Positions 57,044-64,000 of a stretch of DNA of 64,000 nt are shown one piece after another. The position numbers and the translations under genes were made by a program. Below the pieces are notes generated by a model. The model searched no databases and had not been told where the DNA came from. It was given only the letters and a program-made list of their open reading frames with translations. How positions within the stretch are numbered: position 1 is the first letter of the stretch; every line of letters begins with the position of its first letter. This DNA is from Salipiger abyssi. GTDB taxonomy: Bacteria > Pseudomonadota > Alphaproteobacteria > Rhodobacterales > Rhodobacteraceae. The stretch is from positions 3,356,501 to 3,420,500 of the forward strand of contig NZ_CP015093.1 in the NCBI RefSeq assembly GCF_001975705.1, in the 5' to 3' direction.

Positions 57044-59013
57044 ATGGTTACCGAACTCGGACATTTCGCCCTGATCCTCGCCTTCCTCGTCGCCTGCGTG
57101 CAGGCGGTGGTGCCGATGGTGGGCGCGCAGAAACGCTGGCCCGGCTGGATGGCCGTGGCCGAGCCCGCCGCAACCGCGCAGTTCCTGCTGACAGCGCTCA
57201 GTTTCGCGGCGCTGACCCATGCCTTCATCACCTCGGATTTCTCGCTGCGGGTGGTGGTGCAGAACAGCCATTCCGCCAAGCCGATGCTCTACAAGATCTC
57301 GGGCGTGTGGGGGAATCACGAGGGCTCCATGCTGCTCTGGGTGCTGATCCTGTCGCTTTTCGGGGCGCTGGCGGCCTGGTTCGGGGCAATCTGCCGCCGA
57401 CGCTGCGCGCCCGGGTGCTGGGGGTGCAGGCGATGGTGGGGGTGGCGTTTTTCGCCTTTATCCTCTTCACCTCGAACCCGTTTCTGCGCATGGCGGTGCC
57501 GCCCTTTGACGGGCAGGATCTGAACCCGCTCCTGCAGGATCCGGGTTTGGCCTTTCACCCGCCGTTCCTCTATCTCGGCTATGTCGGTCTCAGCATCTGT
57601 TTCAGCTTTGCCGTGGCCGCGCTGATCGAGGGTCGCGTGGATGCCGCCTGGGGGCGCTGGGTGCGGCCCTGGACGCTGCTCTCCTGGGTGTTTTTGACCG
57701 TCGGCATCGCGCTGGGGTCGTGGTGGGCCTATTACGAGCTCGGCTGGGGCGGGTTCTGGTTCTGGGATCCGGTGGAGAACGCCAGTTTCATGCCCTGGCT
57801 GCTGGCCGCCGCCCTGCTGCATTCCGCCATCGTGGTCGAAAAGCGTGAGGCGCTGAAGAGCTGGACGGTGCTGCTGGCGATCCTCGCCTTCGGCTTCTCG
57901 CTCATCGGCACCTTCATCGTGCGCTCGGGCGTGCTGACCTCGGTGCATGCCTTTGCCACCGATCCCGAGCGCGGCGTGTTCATCCTGGGGATCCTGGTCT
58001 TCTTCACCGGCGGCGCGCTGACGCTCTTTGCGGCGCGGGCCAATGTGATGCAGGCCAAGGGCGTGTTCGGCATCGTAAGCCGCGAATCCGCGCTGGTGGT
58101 GAACAATATCCTGCTGGCGGTGGCCTGTTTCGTGGTCTTCACCGGCACGCTCTGGCCGCTGGTGGCCGAGATGCTGTTCGACCGCAAGCTGAGCGTCGGG
58201 GCGCCGTTCTTCAACATGGCCTTTACCCCCTTCATGGTGGTGCTGGGGGCGATCCTGCCCATCGGCGCCATGCTGAGCTGGAAGCGCGGCAAGCCGGGGC
58301 GGGTGATGCGCCAGCTGGCGCCGGCCTTTATCCTGGCACTGGCCGTGGCGGGGCTGTTCTGGGCGATGCAGACCGGGCGCAGCCTGCTCGGGCCGATCGG
58401 CATGTTCCTCGGCACCTGGCTGATCGCGGGATCGGTCACCGATATCCTCAGCCGCCTCGGCAAGAGCCGCGATTTCGGCCGGCTGCTGCGCCTGCCGCGC
58501 GCCGACTGGGGCAAGGCGGTGGCGCATGCGGGGCTGGGCGTCTGCATGGCGGGCATTGCCGGGCTCATGGCCTGGGAGCAGGAGGATATCCGTGTCGCGC
58601 AGCTGAACGAGCCCTTCACGGTCGACCGTTTCGAGATCGAGCTTCTGGGCGTCGAGCGTGTGCAGGGGCCGAACTACATCTCGGATATGGGCGAGGTCGC
58701 GGTGCGCGAGGAGGGCAGGGAGATCGCCCATCTCTACCCGGAGAAACGCACCTATCCGGTGGCGCAGATGCCCACCACCGAGGCCGCCATCGACTACCGT
58801 TTCCTGCGTGATGTCTATGTGGTGATCGGCGACGCGCAGCAGGGCGGCGGCTGGACCATGCGGGTCTATATCAAGCCGCTGGCCAACTGGATCTGGGCGG
58901 GGGCGATCCTCATGGCGCTCGGCGGCGCGCTGAGCCTGTCGGACCGGCGTTTCCGCGTCGCCGCCGGCGCGCGCAAGAGCGCCAAGCTGCGGCAGGGGGT
59001 GCCGGCGGAATGA
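57044..59013 (+). pseudogene. ccmF: Cytochrome c heme lyase subunit CcmF, frameshifted in this sequence
   Basis: Large membrane protein that attaches heme to apocytochrome c with CcmH. The first part reads in one frame from MVTELGHFALILAFLV (57044) to FGALAAWFG near 57385; the rest reads in another frame from GNLPPTLRARVLG through the WGGFWFWDPVENASFMPW heme-binding motif to the stop at 59013. The frames meet at a run of four G (57383-57386). One added G gives a continuous 656-residue CcmF of normal length. Because the gene is needed for c-type cytochromes and every other part is intact, a base missed in sequencing is likely. The downstream ccmH overlaps its stop by 4 bases. Confidence 0.85.
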
Positions 59014-59501
59014 GACGGCTGATTGTCTGGCTGGGCAGATCCCCGGCGCTGCTGACGCTCGCGTTCCTGCTGGTGGCCAATCTGGCTGCCGCCGTGCAGC
59101 CCGACGAGATGCTCGACGATCCGGCGCTGGAGGCGCGGGCGCGCGAGATCTCCAAGGGGCTGCGCTGCCTCGTCTGTCAGAACGAGAATATCGACGATTC
59201 GAACGCCTCGCTGGCGCGCGACCTGCGGCTTCTGGTGCGCGAGCGGTTGGTCGAGGGCGACAGCAACGAAGAGGTCGTCGAGTATCTCGTTGATCGCTAT
59301 GGCGAGTTCGTGCTGCTGAAACCCACCTCGGGCGGTTGGAACTGGCTGCTCTGGGCGGCGGGGCCGATCCTCTTCGTGCTGGCACTGATCACGGCGGGAT
59401 TCTACCTGCGCGGTCGCGCCACCGCGACACCGGCGAGCGAGGCGGGGCTTTCCGACGAAGAGCGCGCGCGGCTGCGGCAGATTCTGGACGAGCAGGGCTG
59501 A
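59010..59501 (+). CDS. ccmH: Cytochrome c maturation protein CcmH (CycL)
   Basis: Thiol oxidoreductase that keeps apocytochrome c cysteines reduced. The 163-residue protein has a signal/anchor segment near residues 12-28, the active LRCLVCQN motif (C53, C56) and a C-terminal helix near 111-130 that anchors it in the membrane. It overlaps ccmF by 4 bases. Confidence 0.95.
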   Translation: MRRLIVWLGRSPALLTLAFLLVANLAAAVQPDEMLDDPALEARAREISKGLRCLVCQNENIDDSNASLARDLRLLVRERLVEGDSNEEVVEYLVDRYGEFVLLKPTSGGWNWLLWAAGPILFVLALITAGFYLRGRATATPASEAGLSDEERARLRQILDEQG

Positions 59502-59655
59502 GCCTGCTAAAGCACGGGCAGGGTCGGCAGTTCACCCAGTCTCCGCCAGTCGCTAAACCTGCATCTTCATCGCTTTTCCTTTCCCCGGCGATACCCGATG
59601 GACAAGGGCGGATCTCCACCCCGAGAGGGGCGCGGTATCGGTTCCGGAGGATCTG

Positions 59656-60156
59656 ATGACCCGTGACGTGATATCCCTGACGATCGACGATCTGTCGCAT
59701 TTCGCCCGCAGCCTGCGCGCCGGGCTCGCCAGCCCGCCCTCGCATCTGGAGATGCTGGGGCAGATCGCCCGCGCGGCGGGCTACCGCAATTACCAGCATC
59801 TGCGCGCCAGCCATGCGCCCGCGCCTCAGGCGGATCGCAAGCGGGTCGAGCGCGCGCTGCGGCATTTCGACGGGCAGGGGCGGCTGATGCGCTTTCCCGG
59901 GCGCACGCGGATGCAATGGCTCTGCCTCTGGCCGCTCTGGGCGCGGCTCCCCGCGCGGCACGAGATGAGCGAGCGCCAGATCAGCGCCCGTATCGACGCG
60001 CTGACCGGGTTCCGCGATGCCGCGCAGCTCCGCCGGTCGATGGTCGAGGCCGGGCTGGTGACGCGCACGGTGGACGGCGCGGTCTATCTGCGCCGCGAGC
60101 AGGCGCCACCGCCCGAGGCGCGGGCGCTGATCGCGGCGGTCTCGGCGCGGCTCTGA
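59656..60156 (+). CDS. DUF2087 domain protein
   Basis: A 166-residue protein. The N-terminal half (HFARSLRAGLASPPSHLEML) resembles a short helical domain with the glyoxalase-like/LSm pattern GYRNYQHLRA. The C-terminal DUF2087 domain runs from GQGRLMRFPGRTRMQWL near residue 75 to DAAQLRRSMVEAGLVTR near 130. DUF2087 is often a DNA-binding-like fusion partner. Function unknown. Confidence 0.78.
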   Translation: MTRDVISLTIDDLSHFARSLRAGLASPPSHLEMLGQIARAAGYRNYQHLRASHAPAPQADRKRVERALRHFDGQGRLMRFPGRTRMQWLCLWPLWARLPARHEMSERQISARIDALTGFRDAAQLRRSMVEAGLVTRTVDGAVYLRREQAPPPEARALIAAVSARL

Positions 60157-60226
60157 GGCCGGGTTTGCCTTTGCCAAACCGGTCGGTTCAGTGTTTCATA
60201 CGCCCGATGCGACAGCGAGGCGGGAC

Positions 60227-61003
60227 ATGATTTACGACACGATCAAACTGGAGGAGGCGGAGGGTGTGGCGCTGATCACCCTGTCCCGGCCCGAGGTGAT
60301 GAACGCGCTCAACACCCAGATGCGCGCCGAGATCGCCGACGCGGTGCGCCAGGCCGGGCGCACGGCCCGGGTGCTGGTGATGACCGGCGAAGGCCGGGCG
60401 TTTTGCTCGGGCCAGGATCTCGGCGACCGCGAGACCGCGGCCAATATCGACCTGGAGCGGGTGCTGCGCGACGAATATGCGCCGATGCTGAATGCCATCG
60501 TCGATTGCCCGCTGCCGACCATTGCGGCGGTGAACGGCGCCGCCGCCGGCGCGGGGGCCAATCTGGCGCTGGCCCATGACGTGGTGATCGCCACCGAAAG
60601 CGCGTTCTTCATGCAGGCCTTTGCACGCATCGGGCTTATCCCCGATGCCGGCGGCACCTGGGCGCTGCCGCGCCAGATGGGGCTTGCCAAGGCGATGGGG
60701 GCGGCGCTCTTTGCCGACCGCATCAGCGCGCGGCAGGCCGATGACTGGGGGATGATCTGGGAGGCGGTGCCGGATGCGGAATTCGAGGCCGTCTGGCGCG
60801 CCCGGGCGGCGCATCTGGCCAATGGGCCCACGCAGACCTATGCCCGCATCAAGACCGCGCTGCGCGGCGCCTTCGAGAACGATCTCGACACCCAGGTGGA
60901 GCTCGAGTCGCGGCTTCAGGGCGAATGCGGCAAGAGCCGCGATTTCAAGGAGGGCGTGGTGGCCTTCCTTGAAAAGCGTCCGCCGAGCTTCGAGGGACGG
61001 TAG
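60227..61003 (+). CDS. Enoyl-CoA hydratase/isomerase family protein
   Basis: A 258-residue crotonase-fold enzyme: FCSGQDLGDRE near residue 66, PTIAAVNGAAAGAGANLALAHD near 103 (oxyanion hole) and ARIGLIPDAGGTWALPRQMG near 137 with the Asp seen in PaaG-type isomerases rather than the paired Glu of classical hydratases. This suggests a ring-opening isomerase in phenylacetate breakdown, but no other paa gene is adjacent, so the substrate is open. Confidence 0.85.
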   Translation: MIYDTIKLEEAEGVALITLSRPEVMNALNTQMRAEIADAVRQAGRTARVLVMTGEGRAFCSGQDLGDRETAANIDLERVLRDEYAPMLNAIVDCPLPTIAAVNGAAAGAGANLALAHDVVIATESAFFMQAFARIGLIPDAGGTWALPRQMGLAKAMGAALFADRISARQADDWGMIWEAVPDAEFEAVWRARAAHLANGPTQTYARIKTALRGAFENDLDTQVELESRLQGECGKSRDFKEGVVAFLEKRPPSFEGR

Positions 61004-61014
61004 GCGGCGGCGGG

Positions 61015-62229
61015 TTACTCCGCCGCCTGTTCCTGCGGGCGCAGCACCAGCCAGATCAGCGCGCCGCCGGCGAGCATCAGGAAGGGCGCCATGGCCATGT
61101 TGACCGCCGTCCAGCCCTCCTGCGCGGTGCCGCCCGAGCAGTTCATCAGCCCGCCCGAGGCCAGCGAGGCCATGGTCACGCCGCCAAAGACCAGCAGATC
61201 GTTGAGCCCCTGCATGCGGCCGCGCTCATGCGGCTCATGCGCGCCGGCCAGCATGGTGGTGGCGCCGATGAAGCCGAAATTCCAGCCGATGCCCAGCAGC
61301 ACCAGCGCCAGGAAGAACTGCTCCAGCTCCACGCCCATCAGCGCCACGCCGCCGGCGCAGGCAAGGATGAAGAGCCCCAGTGCGACGACCTTTTCCACCC
61401 CGTAACGACCGATCATGTGGCCGGTGAAGAAGGATGGCACATACATCGCCAGAACGTGGGCGGTGACGATATTGGCGGCGTCGCCGGTCTCGAACCCGCA
61501 GCCCACCACCGCCAGCGGCGTCGAGGTCATCACCAGATTCATCAGCGCATAGCTCACCATGGCGCAGATCACCGCCACGGCGATGCGCGGCGTGGTCAGC
61601 AGCTCCCAGCGGCTGCGGCCCTTGGGCGCGTCATGGGCGGGCACCGGCGGCTTGGGGATGTCGAGGAAGAGGAACATCACAGAGCCCACGAGGTTTACCG
61701 CGATCACCGCCGCATAGGTGCCGAGGAAGGGGATGACGAAAGCATTGGCCGTGAGTTTCACAAGCTGCGGGCCGATCACCGCCGCCAGAAGCCCGCCCGC
61801 CATCACGTAGGAGATCGCCTTGGGCCGGAACGCCTCCGACGCGGTGTCGGCGGCGGCAAAGCGGTAAAAGCCCTGCGCCGACATGTAGATGCCGGTCAGC
61901 AGGCTGCCCAGCAGGAAGATCGGGAAGGAGGCGGTATAGAGCCCCCAGGCGCCCACCGCGCCACCGAGCGCGCCGCCCAGCGTGCCGAGCGCGAATCCCG
62001 CGCGGCGGCCAAAGCGCTGCATGAAGGCCGAGACCGGCGTCGCCGCCAGCATCGAGCCCAGCACGATCATCGAGATCGGCAGCGTGGCGAAACAGGGATT
62101 TCCGGCAAGCGACTGCCCCGCCAGCCCGCCGATGGTGAAGATCATCGGCATCTGCGCGCCGAGAAGGGCCTGCGCGGCCACCAGCACGGTGACGTTGCGT
62201 TTGGCGCGGGAGTCTTGAACGGTATCCAT
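61015..62229 (-). CDS. Major facilitator superfamily transporter
   Basis: A 404-residue MFS protein with twelve predicted helices. Features include FMQRFGRRAGFALGTLGGALGG (motif A-like) near residue 70, and the C-half GRYGVEKVVALGLFILACAGG. The start at 62229 (MDTVQDSRAKRN) is preferred; longer upstream frames would add over 200 residues of unlikely sequence. Substrate unknown. Confidence 0.85.
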   Translation of the reverse strand: MDTVQDSRAKRNVTVLVAAQALLGAQMPMIFTIGGLAGQSLAGNPCFATLPISMIVLGSMLAATPVSAFMQRFGRRAGFALGTLGGALGGAVGAWGLYTASFPIFLLGSLLTGIYMSAQGFYRFAAADTASEAFRPKAISYVMAGGLLAAVIGPQLVKLTANAFVIPFLGTYAAVIAVNLVGSVMFLFLDIPKPPVPAHDAPKGRSRWELLTTPRIAVAVICAMVSYALMNLVMTSTPLAVVGCGFETGDAANIVTAHVLAMYVPSFFTGHMIGRYGVEKVVALGLFILACAGGVALMGVELEQFFLALVLLGIGWNFGFIGATTMLAGAHEPHERGRMQGLNDLLVFGGVTMASLASGGLMNCSGGTAQEGWTAVNMAMAPFLMLAGGALIWLVLRPQEQAAE

Positions 62230-62316
62230 GGAGGCAAGCCGTAGGATGCGGCGCGACCTATCGCAAGGGGGGAATATGTTTGGCAGCGCACAGTCAGGGC
62301 GGCTAAGAGGGAGAGG

Positions 62317-63045
62317 ATGAAGGATTTTCACGCCTCTGTTCTGATCGTCGGCGGCTCTGCCGAGGCCCGCGCGCTGGCCATGCGCCTGCCGGGCTGCGCC
62401 GTGCGGCTTTCCGCGCCCGAGCGGCTGCCGCGCGCCTGGCCGGTGCCGGTGAGCCACGGGCCGGTGACGCGCGATTGGCTGGCGGCGCAGGGCGTCGGCG
62501 CGGTGATCGAGGCGGCGCATCCCTGCGATGACGACACCGCCTTTGCCACCGCGCGCGCCTGCGCCGCGCTGGGGCTGCCGCATCTGCAACTGGTGCGCCC
62601 GGAATGGCGCCCCGGGCGCGGCGACCGCTGGGTGATGTTGCGCCATGCCGGCGAGGCGGCGGCCTGCGTGCCGCGCGGCGCCACGGTGCTGGCCTCGCTG
62701 GGGCGCGGGCGGCTGGCCGGGCTGCGCAATCTCGACGGCTTTGTCTATGCCCGGACCCTGTCGCCGGCGATGGGCGGATTTCCGCTGCGGCGCGGACGCT
62801 TTCTGCCGGGGCGGGGGCCGTTCACGCCGCGCGGCGAGGCGGCGCTGATCCGGCGGCTGGGAATCGGCTGGCTGATTCCCCACAATGCGGGCGGTGCCGG
62901 CGGCTGGCCAAAGCTCGCCGCCGCGCGGGCGCTGGGGCTGCCGGTGGCGATGCTGGCACGCCCGCGCCGCCCGGACGGCGCGCGGGTCGAAACGGTGCGC
63001 GAGGCAATGGACTGGGCGGGGCGATGGCTGAGATTGGACGCATAA
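62317..63045 (+). CDS. cobK: Precorrin-6A reductase-like protein (CobK/CbiJ)
   Basis: NADPH-dependent reductase of the cobalamin corrin ring. The 242-residue protein shows SVLIVGGSAEARALAMRL (nucleotide loop) at residues 7-24, VIEAAHPCDDDTAFATARA near 67 and AMGGFPLRRGRFLPGRGPF near 150. It stands alone: no other cob gene lies nearby, so the rest of the pathway must be elsewhere. The alkA gene overlaps its end by 22 bases. Confidence 0.85.
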   Translation: MKDFHASVLIVGGSAEARALAMRLPGCAVRLSAPERLPRAWPVPVSHGPVTRDWLAAQGVGAVIEAAHPCDDDTAFATARACAALGLPHLQLVRPEWRPGRGDRWVMLRHAGEAAACVPRGATVLASLGRGRLAGLRNLDGFVYARTLSPAMGGFPLRRGRFLPGRGPFTPRGEAALIRRLGIGWLIPHNAGGAGGWPKLAAARALGLPVAMLARPRRPDGARVETVREAMDWAGRWLRLDA

Positions 63046-63659
63046 TCGAGGGCGACGCCTGCGTCGCCGAGGGCGCGAGCTGGCTCGCCGAGGCCGAGCC
63101 GCGCTTTGCCCGGGCGCTGGAGCGCACAGGCCCGCTGCCGCTGCGCCTGCGCCCGGACGGGTTCGGGCAGCTTCTCTCGGCCATTGTCAGCCAGCAGGTC
63201 AGCGTCGCCTCGGCCCGGGCGATCTGGGCCAAGCTGGAGGCGTCGGGCATGACCACGCCCGACGCGATCCTTGCGACCGACGAGGAGAGGCTGCGCGCGC
63301 TCGGTCTCTCGCGGCAGAAGGCCGGCTATGCCCGCGCGCTGGCCGAGGCCGGCATCGACTTCGACGCGCTGCGCCGCGCGCCCACGGGCGAGGTCGTCGA
63401 GACGCTGGTCGCGGTGAAGGGCATCGGCATCTGGACCGCCGAGATCTATGCCATGTTCTCGCTCGGCCGCGCCGATGTCTTCGCGCCCGGCGATCTGGCC
63501 TTGCAGGAATCCGCCCGGCTGCTCTTCGATCTGCCGGAGCGGCCGAAGGAGCGCGCGCTGCGCCAGATGGCCGAGGCCTGGAGCCCCTGGAGATCGGTTG
63601 CGGCACGGGCGCTCTGGGCCTACTACCATGTGGCGAAACAGCGAGAGGGGATCGTATGA
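63024..63659 (+). CDS. DNA-3-methyladenine glycosylase II (AlkA-like)
   Basis: Removes alkylated bases from DNA. The 211-residue protein has the helix-hairpin-helix LVAVKGIGIWTAEIYAMFSLGR near residue 130 and the catalytic Asp in DVFAPGDLALQ near 155, and SAIVSQQVSVASARA near 53. It lacks the extra N-terminal domain of E. coli AlkA, as do many bacterial relatives. The start at 63024 is inside the cobK 3' end. Confidence 0.9.
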   Translation: MAEIGRIIEGDACVAEGASWLAEAEPRFARALERTGPLPLRLRPDGFGQLLSAIVSQQVSVASARAIWAKLEASGMTTPDAILATDEERLRALGLSRQKAGYARALAEAGIDFDALRRAPTGEVVETLVAVKGIGIWTAEIYAMFSLGRADVFAPGDLALQESARLLFDLPERPKERALRQMAEAWSPWRSVAARALWAYYHVAKQREGIV

Positions 63660-64000
63660 CCCGCGTTCTGCAAACCGGCCGCAAGGAGCCCGTCTCGGGC
63701 GAGAAACGCTCCTGCGTGGTCTTTCTGCACGGCTATGGCGCCAACGGGGCCGATCTTCTGGGGCTGGCCGAGCCGCTGGGCGAACATCTGCCCGACACGC
63801 TCTTTGTGGCGCCCGACGCGCCCGAGAGCTGCGCCGGCGCGCCCTTCGGCTATCAGTGGTTCCCGATCCCCTGGCTCGACGGCTCGTCCGAGGAGGAGCA
63901 GGAATCCGGGATGGCGCGCGCGGTGGAGGATCTCGACGCCTTTCTCGACGCACTGATGGTCGACGAGGATCTGCTGCCCGAGCAGGTGGCGCTGGTCGGG
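63656..64000 (+). CDS. Alpha/beta hydrolase (carboxylesterase/phospholipase type), partial
   Basis: The first 115 residues of a serine hydrolase: CVVFLHGYGANGADLLGLAE near residue 20 (oxyanion hole HGYG) and FVAPDAPESCAGAPFGYQWF near 50 fit the YpfH/carboxylesterase-type family. The catalytic Ser, Asp and His would lie beyond the window edge. It overlaps alkA by 4 bases. Confidence 0.85.
   Translation, partial: MTRVLQTGRKEPVSGEKRSCVVFLHGYGANGADLLGLAEPLGEHLPDTLFVAPDAPESCAGAPFGYQWFPIPWLDGSSEEEQESGMARAVEDLDAFLDALMVDEDLLPEQVALVG

Noticed and set aside
57316..59385. A 689-codon open frame on the minus strand
   Set aside because: Antisense to ccmF and ccmH and rich in Arg, His and Pro; no family features.

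Overview
The window is a GC-rich (roughly two-thirds G+C), gene-dense stretch of an alphaproteobacterial chromosome. The gene set points to Rhodobacterales (Roseobacter/Rhodobacter relatives): a DctQM-type TRAP transporter, the CckA-CtrA pathway phosphotransferase ChpT, the ornithine-lipid pair OlsB-OlsA, a lysis pair resembling that of gene transfer agents (GTA), and short intergenic repeats of a kind scattered in this group. I cannot name a genus. No insertion sequence, integrase, CRISPR array or rRNA operon is visible.

Layout. 0-7.9 kb: TRAP permeases, a calcium-binding RTX-type protein, tpiA, an IscA-like carrier, a SatD-like/DUF3307 pair, a SufT-like gene and a frame-disrupted LytTR regulator. 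8-13.5 kb: a 670-base gene-free stretch, two identical tRNA-Asp genes, obgE-proB-proA, chpT and a DUF3553 gene. 13.5-20.4 kb: olsB-olsA, a divergent ThiE-like gene, a TfoX-like gene, trmJ, ctaA, an M32 carboxypeptidase and a DoxX-like gene. 20.5-33.3 kb: a LysR gene, purL, a methyltransferase, a probable small RNA, a LysR regulator divergent from a fused indolepyruvate ferredoxin oxidoreductase, murI, ccmE, an acetyltransferase, grxD, bolA and xth. 33.4-36.2 kb: an unusual cassette made of a protein of exact 20-residue repeats, an uncharacterised protein and an EamA exporter. 36.2-50.3 kb: a YegD-like Hsp70, erpA, dgt, a CPA1 antiporter, a polyamine-type ABC transporter lacking its binding protein, a second EamA exporter, a DUF533/TerB-like protein, selO, a pirin, an acetyltransferase and a nucleoside hydrolase. 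50.4-55.6 kb: zwf-pgl-pgi (entry to the Entner-Doudoroff/pentose phosphate routes), a secreted PRC-barrel protein and a DUF985 cupin. 55.7-64 kb: endolysin and holin of GTA type, ccmF (frameshifted here), ccmH, a DUF2087 protein, an enoyl-CoA hydratase, an MFS transporter, cobK, alkA and the start of an esterase.

Much of the window is core metabolism. Themes that recur are Fe-S cluster handling (IscA-like, SufT-like, GrxD, BolA, ErpA), cytochrome c and haem A maturation (ccmE, ccmF, ccmH, ctaA) and glucose-6-phosphate metabolism. The parts that looked least explained are the 33.6-36.1 kb repeat-protein cassette, the SatD/DUF3307 pair with a shared upstream motif, and a probable anti-Shine-Dalgarno small RNA near 24.85 kb. 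Two genes (the LytTR regulator and ccmF) are broken by one missing base inside a G/C run, which may be sequencing error.
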